Positions 6,802 to 15,089 of a stretch of DNA of 17,462 nt are shown piece after piece. The first letter of the stretch is position 1. Each line of letters begins with the position of its first letter. The notes beneath the pieces were generated by a model. The model worked only from the letters and a program-made list of their open reading frames with translations, ran no database searches and was not told where the DNA came from. The position numbers and the translations under genes are program-made. Source of the stretch: VBAS01 sp044867875 (GTDB taxonomy: Bacteria; Bacteroidota; Bacteroidia; Chitinophagales; Chitinophagaceae); assembly GCA_044867875.1 (NCBI GenBank), contig JBIOVR010000152.1:1-17462 (forward strand), written 5' to 3'.

Positions 6802-8325
6802 ATGAAATTTAAAAATGTGCTTTTAATTGTGGCGATTAGCAGTGGATCTGCTCTTGCCAGTGTATGGGGTTATTCAAAATTTGCTCATAAAGACTTTGTA
6901 GCAATTCAATCAGAGACAAAGGTGCCTGCCAATTATGCAGGTTTTTTCGATGGCAATATAGCGAATGCTCCAATTAACATAGATTTTACTCAGGCCGCCA
7001 GTACTTCTGTTCAGGCTGTTGTTCATATTAAAACAAAAATAGCGGCTCAAAAAGTTAGTAACGAGCTTCCCCGTAGTAATAACCGTAACCGCGGTGGAAT
7101 TGATGACTTGTTTGATCAGTTTTTCAATTTTGGTCCGCAGATGATCCCGGAGCAAAGAGCTTCTGGTAGCGGTGTATTGATCAGTGATGACGGTTATATT
7201 GTTACCAACAACCACGTTATTAGTGATCAAAATGGTGGTGTAGCCGGTGAAATAATGGTAACACTCCATAATAAGAAAACTTACAAAGCAAGACTGATCG
7301 GTAAAGATCCAAGCAGCGACATTGCAGTCTTGAAAATTGATGGATCTGGATTACCTTATATGGTTTATGGTAATTCTGATGAAGTAAAACTTGGACAATG
7401 GGTGCTTGCAATTGGATACCCGCTTACATTGGAAACAACTGTTACAGCCGGAATCGTTAGTGCAAAAGGAAGAAGCATTGGAATTAATGAAAGACAAACC
7501 AGGGGTACCAACGTTTCTCCTGTAGAATCATTTATACAAACAGATGCTGCAGTAAACCAGGGAAACAGTGGTGGCGCATTGGTCACCACGGATGGTAAGC
7601 TGGTTGGTATTAACTCAGCGATCTTAGCACCGAATGGCACTTATGCCGGTTACTCTTTTGCTATACCTGTAAACATTGCAAAGAAGATCGTTAATGATAT
7701 AGTGGAGTTTGGCGATGTACAAAGAGGTTATCTCGGTATTCAATATGCCAGCAACCTTAGTGAAGATCAAATGAAAGAACTTGGCGTTAAAGAAAATGAA
7801 GGTGTTTATGTATCAGCAGTTCCTACAGACGGTGGCGCTTATGCAGCAGGTATAAAGAAAGGCGATATCATTACTAAAGTAAATAACACTCCTGTTTCCA
7901 GCGGAATTGAAATGAGTGCACAAATAGCCAGTTTCAGACCAAATGATAAAGTACAGATGTCTTATTTGCGTGGCGGTAAAGAATACAACACTACTGTTAC
8001 GTTGAAAGCTACGGTAAGTGCTATAGAAGTAGCAAATGCCGCTGGCGATATCATCGGGGCAGAGCTTACTAATCTTGATTCAAAGAAAGCTGATGAATAT
8101 GATGTAACTGGCGGTGTAGTTGTAAAGAAAATAAGAGAAGGTGGCAAATTGAGTGAAACAAAAATGGATGAAGGTTTTGTTATCACTAGTGTGAATGGCA
8201 GAGCAATTAAATCAATAGATGAATTGAGCAAAATTCTTAGCAATGCAGTTGGCACGGTAAAACTGGAAGGATTTTATCCAGGTTTCAGAGGAAGCTATAC
8301 TTATCCGCTTGACCTGACTGATTAA
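6802..8325 (+). CDS. DegP/HtrA-family periplasmic serine endoprotease with two PDZ domains
   Basis: A 507-residue protein that degrades or refolds damaged envelope proteins. Residues 5-24 form an N-terminal membrane segment or signal peptide. The trypsin-like domain runs from about 64 to 300, with the catalytic triad His138 (TNNHVI), Asp173 (SSDIAVLKI) and Ser256 (GNSGGAL). PDZ1 spans about 306-400 (GYLGIQY start, then AAGIKKGDIITKVN) and PDZ2 about 415-500 (GVVVKKIREGG, then DEGFVITSVNG). A Gly/Asn/Arg-rich loop with FDQFF (about 91-110) precedes the catalytic core, as in DegP-type LA loops. Length and the two PDZ domains fit DegP/DegQ rather than DegS. The upstream 70 bases hold two near matches to the -7 element (TTATTTTG and GTAATTTG), neither exact. 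Confidence 0.94.
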   Translation: MKFKNVLLIVAISSGSALASVWGYSKFAHKDFVAIQSETKVPANYAGFFDGNIANAPINIDFTQAASTSVQAVVHIKTKIAAQKVSNELPRSNNRNRGGIDDLFDQFFNFGPQMIPEQRASGSGVLISDDGYIVTNNHVISDQNGGVAGEIMVTLHNKKTYKARLIGKDPSSDIAVLKIDGSGLPYMVYGNSDEVKLGQWVLAIGYPLTLETTVTAGIVSAKGRSIGINERQTRGTNVSPVESFIQTDAAVNQGNSGGALVTTDGKLVGINSAILAPNGTYAGYSFAIPVNIAKKIVNDIVEFGDVQRGYLGIQYASNLSEDQMKELGVKENEGVYVSAVPTDGGAYAAGIKKGDIITKVNNTPVSSGIEMSAQIASFRPNDKVQMSYLRGGKEYNTTVTLKATVSAIEVANAAGDIIGAELTNLDSKKADEYDVTGGVVVKKIREGGKLSETKMDEGFVITSVNGRAIKSIDELSKILSNAVGTVKLEGFYPGFRGSYTYPLDLTD

Positions 8326-8346
8326 AACAATAAACAATAGAATCAT

Positions 8347-8376
8347 AAACCGTCTCGTAACTGGGACGGTTTTTTA
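8347..8376 (+). terminator. Rho-independent terminator after the HtrA gene, touching the amylase stop codon
   Basis: AAACCGTCTC / GGGACGGTTT forms a 10-bp stem (one T-G pair) with loop GTAACT, followed by TTTATTTTT. The tail overlaps the stop codon of the convergent amylase gene (8374-8376). On the minus strand the stem is followed by ATGATTC, which is not U-rich, so the terminator is probably one-directional. Confidence 0.85.
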
Positions 8377-9654
8377 TTTTTCAAAAACTAAATAGTCCCA
8401 TGCTTTCATAACCAGGCTTCTATTGTCAGTAAGATCAATAATATCACCTGTAAAAACATTTCTGTAAATACCTGAAACGTTCTCTCCCGATATTTCAAAA
8501 TGCAGATCGTCTATTGCTGAAAGATTTAGAATAACAAGAACTTCTCTCTCCCCTGTTTTACGCAGGAATGAAAATATTTTTTCATCTTCTGAGGTTGATA
8601 CCCTGTATGTCCTTACATTTTCATTAGCAGCACGTAATGCCGGGTGATCACGATGAAGCTCTAATAATGTTTTATAAAAATTATGCAGACCAAAGTTTCC
8701 CGTCCATTGTATTTCATCTTTTTCGAAAAATCTCAATCGTTGTGAATTAGGTAACTCCTGCCCGCTATAGATCATGGGAATTCCATTCCAGGTAGCGCAA
8801 AGAACAGCAAAGGCCTTTGCCGCATGTCCCATCCTTTCATATTCACTTCCGCTGTGTGAGTTCTCATCATGATTTGAAGTAAAGAACATCCTTATCGCAT
8901 TTTTAGGAAAAGCATTTTCATAGCGTCGCAAAACTGTATCAAGACCATGAATATTGGTTTCTCTTTTCCAATAAGATTCCATTGCGTGAAGAAATTCCCA
9001 TGTATAACTTGCATCAAACGCTTCATGATAATTAGCTTCTTCTGTTTCTGCTAGCCAGAATAACTTCTTTTCATTATCAAGTTCCGTTCTGGCATATTCC
9101 CAAAAATCCAGGGGCACAAGATGCGCCATATCGCAGCGAAAACCATCGATACCAAAATTCCTTACCCAAAACTTCATGGCGTTTACCATTGCCAACCATA
9201 ATTCTTTATTCTCATAATTTAAATGAATGACGTCTTCCCAATCAGGATAGGGTGGACGAAAATTGCCATATTCATTCTTTGAAAAAAAATCCGGATGTGT
9301 TTGCGTCCATACATGGTCCCACGACGTGTGATTTGCCACCCAGTCAATGATCACTTTCATGTTATAGCGATGCGCTTCCTCAACTAATAATTTAAAATCA
9401 TCAAGCACGCCATATTCAGGATTTAAAGAAATATAGTCGCTGATAGAATAATAACTGCCGAGTATTCCTTTACGATGTATTTTACCAATTGGTTGCAATG
9501 GCATAAACCAAAGTGTCTCCACTCCCATATCTTTCAGCCGGGGTAAATGTTCAGCAAATGCGTTCAACGTTCCTTCATGACTATACTGGCGGATATTGAC
9601 CTCATAAATATTAGTATGATATGTCCATGCTACTGGTGTGAAAGAGTTTTTCAT
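8374..9654 (-). CDS. GH13 alpha-amylase-family glycoside hydrolase, cytoplasmic
   Basis: A 426-residue protein without signal peptide, so it probably acts on internal alpha-glucans or imported maltodextrins. GH13 regions: DWVANH (104-109, region I), GFRCDMAH (171-178) with nucleophile Asp175, WLAETEE (200-206) with acid/base Glu203, and SNHDENS (260-266) with transition-state stabiliser Asp263. The barrel starts near residue 13 and a small C-terminal beta domain follows about residue 350. Length is near the small end for GH13. Substrate specificity (amylase, glucosidase or transferase) cannot be read safely. I use the ATG at 9654; the in-frame TTG at 9666 would add four residues. No glycogen or sus gene is adjacent. 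Confidence 0.93.
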   Translation of the reverse strand: MKNSFTPVAWTYHTNIYEVNIRQYSHEGTLNAFAEHLPRLKDMGVETLWFMPLQPIGKIHRKGILGSYYSISDYISLNPEYGVLDDFKLLVEEAHRYNMKVIIDWVANHTSWDHVWTQTHPDFFSKNEYGNFRPPYPDWEDVIHLNYENKELWLAMVNAMKFWVRNFGIDGFRCDMAHLVPLDFWEYARTELDNEKKLFWLAETEEANYHEAFDASYTWEFLHAMESYWKRETNIHGLDTVLRRYENAFPKNAIRMFFTSNHDENSHSGSEYERMGHAAKAFAVLCATWNGIPMIYSGQELPNSQRLRFFEKDEIQWTGNFGLHNFYKTLLELHRDHPALRAANENVRTYRVSTSEDEKIFSFLRKTGEREVLVILNLSAIDDLHFEISGENVSGIYRNVFTGDIIDLTDNRSLVMKAWDYLVFEK

Positions 9655-9761
9655 TATTGATCTCAAGTTAGATTGCTTGTGAAAATATGAAGTTCGGTAA
9701 CGATAACCAAAGTGAGTATATTTATGCGACCGATCATTATTTAAAATTTACATCATTCATT

Positions 9762-10178
9762 ATGATCTGTAGTAATTGTGACAGGGCAAATGAGAACGAC
9801 AGCAATTTTTGTAAATATTGTGGCGATAATTTAAATCCAACAGATCCAAATCATACAATTTTTGGCAGGTCTTACGGTAGCTTATCAAGATCAAATATAG
9901 ATCTTGGCTATTTGGTTATAGCGATTCTAATATTGGTAAATGTTTTTATGTGGTTTTTTTGGAGTTTCATTTTTGGCGGATCAGGTATGGACGACAACAG
10001 GATGTTATATAAAGGGATCAGGGTTCTTAGTACACTATTATCCATTGCACAATTTGTTGTGATGTTTATTTTCGCAAAACGGCAATCTTATAAAATAGTT
10101 ATTGGCGTCATAGCGGCTATTATCATTATTTATGATCTTTATTATCTTATGCAAACATTGACAAACAGATCATATTAA
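9762..10178 (+). CDS. Zinc-ribbon membrane protein of unknown function
   Basis: A 138-residue protein. Two CxxC pairs (Cys3/Cys6 and Cys17/Cys20) form an N-terminal zinc ribbon of the kind that begins MxCxxCG-type proteins. Three hydrophobic segments follow at about 49-71, 84-105 and 111-130. The ribbon would face the cytoplasm. Zinc ribbons fused to small membrane domains are widespread and mostly uncharacterised. An ATG at 9687 would add 25 residues ahead of the ribbon. I prefer 9762 because these proteins normally begin with the ribbon and the extension is polar and low in recognisable features. It is divergent from the amylase gene and begins a run of rightward genes. Confidence 0.72.
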   Translation: MICSNCDRANENDSNFCKYCGDNLNPTDPNHTIFGRSYGSLSRSNIDLGYLVIAILILVNVFMWFFWSFIFGGSGMDDNRMLYKGIRVLSTLLSIAQFVVMFIFAKRQSYKIVIGVIAAIIIIYDLYYLMQTLTNRSY

Positions 10179-10217
10179 CTGATTGTTGAAATAAAAAAGC
10201 TTTTAAACGAATTGCTT

Positions 10218-10577
10218 ATGATAAACAAATTAAATTGGGAAACTGTTCCAACAGAAGATGTGAATCCTTCCATGGCCCGAAAAATTATTTCCGGCGAAAA
10301 ACTGATGGTCGCTAAAATGAAATTTAAAGATGGTTTTGTGGTGCCGCTTCATCATCATGTACATGAGCAGGTGACTCAACTTGTGTCAGGGAAAATGCGA
10401 TTTTGGTTTGGAGAAAATAAAGAACAAATGATGGACCTCTTTCCCGGCGATGTTGTTGTGATTCCGTCAAACCTTCCGCATGAAGCATTGATGATTGGTG
10501 ATGTGGAAGAAATAGATACATGGGCACCACCCCGCCAGGATTGGTTAGATAAAACTGATGATTATTTAAGAAAATAG
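10218..10577 (+). CDS. Small cupin-domain protein
   Basis: A 119-residue single-domain beta-barrel. The metal-site motif is LHHHVHEQ (44-51), giving His45/46/47, His49 and Glu50 as candidate ligands. The second cupin motif is PGDVVVIPSNLPHEA (76-90), with His88. This fits the cupin_2 family, whose members range from dioxygenases and isomerases to sensors; no substrate can be named. The ATG at 10218 is preferred over an in-frame TTG at 10212. The stop is 4 bases before the SDR start, so the two are almost certainly co-translated and may act on the same compound. Confidence 0.85.
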   Translation: MINKLNWETVPTEDVNPSMARKIISGEKLMVAKMKFKDGFVVPLHHHVHEQVTQLVSGKMRFWFGENKEQMMDLFPGDVVVIPSNLPHEALMIGDVEEIDTWAPPRQDWLDKTDDYLRK

Positions 10578-10581
10578 AAAT

Positions 10582-11346
10582 ATGGAACTCGGATTAAAAA
10601 ATAAAATAGCTTTTGTTGCTGCCTCAAGCCAGGGACTTGGAAAAGCTGTTGCAATTGAACTTGCAAAAGAAGGAGCTAAACTTATTATAAACGGCCGCAA
10701 TAAAGAAAATCTTGAAAGCACAAAACAGGAGATCGAAAAAATAAGTGGCGGTGAAGTGCTGGCTTTTGCCGGAGATCTATCGAACCATGATGAAAGGGAA
10801 CGGATTATTAAGGATTCTTTACAAGTTCATGGCCATGTAGATATTCTAATAACTAACACCGGTGGTCCTCCTTCCGGAAAGTTTGAAGATTTTAAACAAG
10901 AAGATTGGGACAAAACATATCAAAGCCTGCTTCTAAGTGTTATTGGATTGATCAATGGTTTTTTACCCGGCATGAAACAACAACGCTGGGGACGCATCAT
11001 TGCCATAACATCACAGGCAGTAAAGCAACCGGTGAATAACCTGGTGCTATCAAATTCTGTGAGAGCTTCCGTTGCCGGGTTAATGAAAACACTTTCTAAT
11101 GAAATGGGTATTCATAATATTACGGTCAATAATGTAATGCCCGGTTATACAGAAACAGACAGATTAAAAAAATTAGTTGAAAAGAATTCATCATTTGCAA
11201 ATGCAAAAAATGAAATACCATTGGGACGATTCGGAACACCAGAAGAATTTGCCGCAGCCGTTACATTTTTAGCAAGCGAAAGAGCTGGCTATATCACAGG
11301 TGTTTCCCTGGCAGTTGACGGCGGATGGATCAAAAATATTCTTTAA
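10582..11346 (+). CDS. Atypical short-chain dehydrogenase/reductase lacking the YxxxK motif
   Basis: A 254-residue Rossmann-fold protein of SDR length. The nucleotide-binding turn reads AASSQGLG (13-20), slightly off the usual TGxxxGxG. TNTGG (91-95) stands where NNAG is usual. Ser144 (AITSQ) is at the catalytic Ser position. The active-site YxxxK is replaced by SNSVR (157-161), so Tyr becomes Ser and Lys becomes Arg. The C-terminal VNNVMPGYTETDR and ITGVSLAVDGGW blocks are ordinary SDR. From memory this matches the FabG-like SDR group with an SNxxR motif, annotated as 3-oxoacyl-ACP reductase by similarity but lacking the normal catalytic tetrad. The substrate is unknown. It is coupled to the upstream cupin gene. 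Confidence 0.88.
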   Translation: MELGLKNKIAFVAASSQGLGKAVAIELAKEGAKLIINGRNKENLESTKQEIEKISGGEVLAFAGDLSNHDERERIIKDSLQVHGHVDILITNTGGPPSGKFEDFKQEDWDKTYQSLLLSVIGLINGFLPGMKQQRWGRIIAITSQAVKQPVNNLVLSNSVRASVAGLMKTLSNEMGIHNITVNNVMPGYTETDRLKKLVEKNSSFANAKNEIPLGRFGTPEEFAAAVTFLASERAGYITGVSLAVDGGWIKNIL

Positions 11347-11378
11347 GCCATCCATATGATTCTTTTGTAATTTAGTAT

Positions 11379-11900
11379 ATGCTCCGGCAAATACTGATAG
11401 CTTGTATAATACTCTCACTCGGATGTAAGAAGAATGAAAATTTAAATTTTGCATACAATGTTCCCGCAGAATTTGAACCTTGTGTACAAAAATTCATCGC
11501 TGAAGCTAAGACAAGAGGTGAGAGTATCAGCATTGATAACCTGATAATAAAATACGACTCTACTTTATCATTACAATACTGCGCTACTTCAAATGTAACT
11601 TCTAAACGAAATGATATACAAAAGATCATTTTATTTAACACACATAAATGCTGGCAGAACGCTGCCCAACTTGAGTGCCTTATTTTTCACGAACTGGGAC
11701 ATTGTATCCTTGGAAGAGAACATGATTCGAGCCTGATGCCAAAAGGAGACGCCAAAACAATTATGTATCCTGATGACATCGCTTTGTACTCTCCGTGTGT
11801 GTACAATGTCGGTAGCACTTGTGATTTCCTGTATAAAAGGCCTTATTACATTGATGAGCTATTCAATCCCTCTACACCTGTACCGGATTGGGCAAAATGA
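11379..11900 (+). CDS. Small lipoprotein with HExxH metallopeptidase-like motif
   Basis: A 173-residue protein. A hydrophobic N-terminus ends in LSLGC (12-16), an imperfect lipobox that would lipidate Cys16, followed by KK. The core HELGHCILGREHD has His104, Glu105 and His108 as zinc-site candidates and His115/Asp116 as a third ligand. TIMYPD (127-132) resembles the Met-turn of metzincins. The spacing is HExxHxxxGxxH, one residue longer than the metzincin HExxHxxGxxH. I recall similar putative metallopeptidase lipoproteins in Bacteroidota, without a known substrate. Six further cysteines (35, 68, 91, 100, 140, 148) suggest disulfides in the periplasm or at the surface. It starts 32 bases after the SDR gene and ends 5 bases before the converging gene. 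Confidence 0.78.
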   Translation: MLRQILIACIILSLGCKKNENLNFAYNVPAEFEPCVQKFIAEAKTRGESISIDNLIIKYDSTLSLQYCATSNVTSKRNDIQKIILFNTHKCWQNAAQLECLIFHELGHCILGREHDSSLMPKGDAKTIMYPDDIALYSPCVYNVGSTCDFLYKRPYYIDELFNPSTPVPDWAK

Positions 11901-11905
11901 TTTTT

Positions 11906-12979
11906 TTACTGATACTGTATATAAACAGGCTGTGGTTTCAAATTCAAAAGTTCTTTGTGAGTTAGTAAGCGGCCATTGCCCTTTGTATCATTTTTATAAA
12001 AAAGCTTGAACCCTGTATATTCAACAGGTTCTTTATAAATAAACTGCTTGTAAGTATTGATCTTCTTCGCCGGGAATCCCCATCCATCCATATGCATCAC
12101 AACCTGCACCTCGGGCAATGTTTTAATGTTCTTATAATTCTTTACCATTCCCTGTGTAAATCGATGCACCACCAAAACTTTTGGAGGCAGGTTATTATCT
12201 TTTATAATTTTTTGTAAGTATGCACTCGTATAATTAATATCAGTGGCATCAAAGCTACCAACCACTGAACCGGGTTTTTGTCCACCTTTCATTGAAAATT
12301 CCGGATCAATTCCGAGATGCACATTCGGTAGCTTGAGATATTTTTCAAGCTGCGGAACTTCTTCTTCTAATGTGCTTAATGCAACTTGTATATCAAGAAA
12401 AACAATGGCATTGATCTTCTCCGCCATTTTCAACACTGAATCAATTTGAGAAAAAGGCATACGAAGCCTGTACTTATTTCCTTTTCCGGGCAGCATCTGC
12501 GCCGTGACAGCGATATAATGAAGGGCCGGTTGCACTTGCATAACAGTATCAGCTTCTTCCCACGTCTTTACTTCTTTCTGCAGTTTATCCAACACTTCTT
12601 GCTTAGGTAGTTCGCCTAAAATGCCCATATTCTTTGAATACAGGTTACCATAAAAAGCAATAATTCTTTTATAAGGAAGAATGGCGCCAGGCAATGGTTC
12701 AGATTCTTCCATTTCCCATTTGCCGGATGAATCACCATTAATGATATGATCCATTTTCTCTTTATAAGATAATGTTGGCTCAAATCGCTTCGGTGCTACT
12801 TCAGCCTCACTCGTATCCTTTTTGTTTGGAACAATAGCTGCGCTTACAGTTGAATTTCTGAGAAAGGGATAATAGGAAAAGATCAAAACCAAAAAGAGGG
12901 TTGCAATTGCAGCAAATAGAATTTTCTGAACAAATGTCTTTGACCTTGTAGTCATAGGTTGTACGGCTTGCTGTTTCAT
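11906..12979 (-). CDS. Membrane-anchored conserved protein of unknown function, possibly barrel-like
   Basis: A 357-residue protein with one N-terminal membrane helix (about 17-38), a Lys/Glu-rich linker and a large domain expected outside the membrane. The domain shows repeated strand-like segments each followed by polar motifs: IIAFYGN, ALHYIAVTAQ, AIVFLDIQV, NVHLGIDPEFSM, KVLVVHRFTQGM and VQVVMHMDGWG. Such order suggests a TIM-barrel-like fold, and Asp/Glu in LGIDPEF and the His in VVHRF and VMHMDG could line a site. I recall similar GVLGE...LDPEW...LVLHQF...QMDG proteins in Actinobacteria, also without known function. Start: the ATG at 12979 is used because the in-frame TTG at 12995-12997 would lie almost at the transcription start predicted from the -7 element at 13007. 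Confidence 0.7.
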   Translation of the reverse strand: MKQQAVQPMTTRSKTFVQKILFAAIATLFLVLIFSYYPFLRNSTVSAAIVPNKKDTSEAEVAPKRFEPTLSYKEKMDHIINGDSSGKWEMEESEPLPGAILPYKRIIAFYGNLYSKNMGILGELPKQEVLDKLQKEVKTWEEADTVMQVQPALHYIAVTAQMLPGKGNKYRLRMPFSQIDSVLKMAEKINAIVFLDIQVALSTLEEEVPQLEKYLKLPNVHLGIDPEFSMKGGQKPGSVVGSFDATDINYTSAYLQKIIKDNNLPPKVLVVHRFTQGMVKNYKNIKTLPEVQVVMHMDGWGFPAKKINTYKQFIYKEPVEYTGFKLFYKNDTKGNGRLLTHKELLNLKPQPVYIQYQ

Positions 12980-13006
12980 AGAGTAATTGGATTCCAAAAA
13001 TTAAAC

Positions 13007-13014
13007 CAAAATTA
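13007..13014 (-). promoter_or_regulatory. -7 promoter element (TAATTTTG) for the membrane-anchored protein gene
   Basis: On the minus strand TAATTTTG (13014-13007) matches TAnnTTTG exactly and lies 27 bases before the ATG at 12979. No TTTG is visible at -33. It implies that this gene is transcribed separately from the Kai operon that ends at 13089. Confidence 0.45.
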
Positions 13015-13088
13015 TTTCAATCTATAGTAACGAAAGTAACATAAAAATATTGCAGACAGTCTCTTAGAGATGATGTTTTTTTCGGTTT

Positions 13089-14762
13089 CTACATCGAAGT
13101 TGACTCAACTTTTGCAAGTGGCAATGAAAAAGAAAACACAGATCCTTCATTCAATTTACTTTTTACATTTATTTCTCCATTGTGCTCTTTTATGATCTCT
13201 GATGAAATATAAAGTCCCATGCCAAGACCAGGCATTGTTGATTCATGAACGTTTGCCCTGTAAAATCTTTCAAAAACCAGTTCCTGGTCAGAATTGACCA
13301 TACCTATGCCATAATCTATCACCGATACAACCGCTGACTCTTTATTTTTTTCAGCACGAATGGTGATCTCCTTTATATGGGGAGAATATTTAACTGCATT
13401 GTTTATTAAATTCATTAATACCTGTTCTATGCGTTCATCATTTCCGTAGACCATGATATCTTCCTGCAATTCCTTGTTTATTTTATATGCCGGGTACATA
13501 TAAGTACAATTCTCAACAATGAGAGATACAAGTTCCGTTAGATTAAATTCATGTTTTTGAAATTTAAATTTACCAGCTTTTATCTTACTTGCATCCAATA
13601 GTTCATCTATCAAATGTTGGAGTTTGTTTATGGAAGAAGTTGCTTTTGTAACATAGATCTTCGCCGCTTCAGACAAGTTATCCTGGAATTCCATCAATTG
13701 AATATATCCTTTCAGGCTTGTCAATGGAGTTTTTAACTCATGACTAGCTACGCCAATAAACTCATCTTTTTTCTCCAGCTCTTTTTTCTGATCATCTACA
13801 TCGATATTTGTTCCTATCCATGCAGTTATATTCCCATGTTCATCTTTAAATGGTATAGCCTGTGAATGATGCCATCGATAAGCTCCGTCTTTTTTTCTTT
13901 TAAGCCGAAACTCACCTTCATATTTTCTTTTTTCCTTTAAAGCTGTTTGCCACTCCGAAGTACTTCTTTCCACGTCGTCAGCATGTAGTAGCTCGTCTTG
14001 TTTTGTTTTTGATTCCTCCACATCAAAACCTGTGTATTCAACCCACCGGCGGTTAACATAATCAAGTTTCCCATCAATAGTAGAAGTCCATATTATCACA
14101 GGTATATTATCAGCTAAAAATTTGAAATATTCACGACTCACCAGCAAGTCTTTTGTTCTTTCTTCAACAATACTCTCCAACTCTTCGTTCATTTTGTAAG
14201 CTGCTAACTTTGCTTCTTCCAATTGCTGATTTTTTAACTGCAATTGCTTTTCGTTTTCCTTTTGAATAGTAAGATCAGTAAGAATAATGCTTAACGCTAT
14301 TCCTTCATCCAGTTCCAGGGAAGTAACAGATAGTAAAAAAGGTACCAGCACTTCGTTCTTGTTTTTTAAAAATATTTCTCCTTTGCTATCAGTCTTCCAC
14401 CCTTGTTCTGCTATATTTTTAAACTTACTCTTGCTCTGTTCGGGAATAAAATTCATAATAGGTAAACCAATAACCTTTGCCAATGGCATATTTATCATAT
14501 CCGCAAACTGCGAGTTACAATATAAAATGATCCCCTTGCTGTTAAGTGTAACTGCGCCTTCTTTCATTTTTTCAATGAATACCCTGTAGGTATGATCAGC
14601 GCTTTTTAAAGTATATAGTTGCGGGCCGTCTTCTGTTTCCACCACCAATGCATCTATCTGCCCTGTACGAATAGCATGGATAGTTTCATTGGCTTCTTTA
14701 AGTTGGAAACTTAGATCTTCCAATTCTTCCAAAAGTTCTTCGTAAGTTTTAGTTTCTTTCAT
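13089..14762 (-). CDS. Soluble PAS-PAS sensor histidine kinase, last gene of the Kai operon
   Basis: A 557-residue kinase with no membrane segment. Order: N-terminal coiled helix ending AIRTGQIDALVV (30-41); PAS1 about 58-168; a coiled-coil linker about 169-208; PAS2 with PAC about 210-330; HisKA with phospho-acceptor His341 (ASHELKTPL); and HATPase_c with N box NLINNAVKYS (451-460), G1 DYGIGM (483-488) and G2 GLGMGL (512-517). All catalytic elements look intact. No receiver domain or separate response regulator gene lies in the window. Its ATG directly follows the stop of the second kaiB, so it is translationally linked to the Kai genes. By analogy with SasA and CikA it could read out KaiC state, but it has PAS domains rather than the KaiB-like sensor domain of SasA; this role is inference. 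Confidence 0.93.
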   Translation of the reverse strand: MKETKTYEELLEELEDLSFQLKEANETIHAIRTGQIDALVVETEDGPQLYTLKSADHTYRVFIEKMKEGAVTLNSKGIILYCNSQFADMINMPLAKVIGLPIMNFIPEQSKSKFKNIAEQGWKTDSKGEIFLKNKNEVLVPFLLSVTSLELDEGIALSIILTDLTIQKENEKQLQLKNQQLEEAKLAAYKMNEELESIVEERTKDLLVSREYFKFLADNIPVIIWTSTIDGKLDYVNRRWVEYTGFDVEESKTKQDELLHADDVERSTSEWQTALKEKRKYEGEFRLKRKKDGAYRWHHSQAIPFKDEHGNITAWIGTNIDVDDQKKELEKKDEFIGVASHELKTPLTSLKGYIQLMEFQDNLSEAAKIYVTKATSSINKLQHLIDELLDASKIKAGKFKFQKHEFNLTELVSLIVENCTYMYPAYKINKELQEDIMVYGNDERIEQVLMNLINNAVKYSPHIKEITIRAEKNKESAVVSVIDYGIGMVNSDQELVFERFYRANVHESTMPGLGMGLYISSEIIKEHNGEINVKSKLNEGSVFSFSLPLAKVESTSM

Positions 14763-15089
14763 TTATAATCCGCCATTTGATACTCCAATACTTTTAAGTA
14801 CCCTCTCCATATCAGACATGTCTCCGATCAATCGCTTCTCGGGCAAGGGATGCTTTTTTATAAGCAAAGGCAATGCAATAATGTTCTCTTGTTTCGCAAC
14901 AGATGGTTGCTGATGCACATCAATTATTTCCAATTCGTAATTATCATTAAAATGTTCTTCACATAATTCTCTTGTATTTGCAATAGCCCGAAGAGAATTG
15001 GGAGAAGCCCCTGTTACATACAAACGGAAAACATAAGGATCTTCATTGCTTTTGCTCTTACCATTTCCATTTACTAAGTTTTGCTTCAT
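14763..15089 (-). CDS. kaiB: KaiB-family protein, diverged second copy
   Basis: A 108-residue thioredoxin-like KaiB protein. A polar 17-residue N-terminal extension (Asn/Lys/Ser-rich) precedes the domain, which begins VFRLYVTGASPNSLRA. ELEIIDVHQQPSVA and the LIGDMSDMERVL block match KaiB. The usual TPTL turn reads LPLLIKKHPLP, and the copy differs from its neighbour over most positions, so it is an old duplicate rather than a recent one. KaiB binds the CI ring of KaiC after a fold switch in cyanobacteria; this copy may bind KaiC, the kinase, or its partner KaiB. The start overlaps the stop of the upstream kaiB by ATGA, and its stop abuts the kinase ATG. Confidence 0.88.
   Translation of the reverse strand: MKQNLVNGNGKSKSNEDPYVFRLYVTGASPNSLRAIANTRELCEEHFNDNYELEIIDVHQQPSVAKQENIIALPLLIKKHPLPEKRLIGDMSDMERVLKSIGVSNGGL

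Noticed and set aside
9687..9761. Longer zinc-ribbon protein from the ATG at 9687
   Set aside because: It would place 25 unremarkable polar residues before a domain that normally begins the protein; not excluded, only less likely.
11901..11905. Shared terminator between the converging lipoprotein and membrane-protein genes
   Set aside because: Only 5 bases separate the stop codons and, although a T run is present, no stable hairpin was seen.
13060..13070. TCTCTTAGAGA hairpin as terminator of the Kai operon
   Set aside because: The stem is only 4 bp, with a second overlapping AGAC/GTCT pairing and no U run directly after it on the minus strand; too weak to call.
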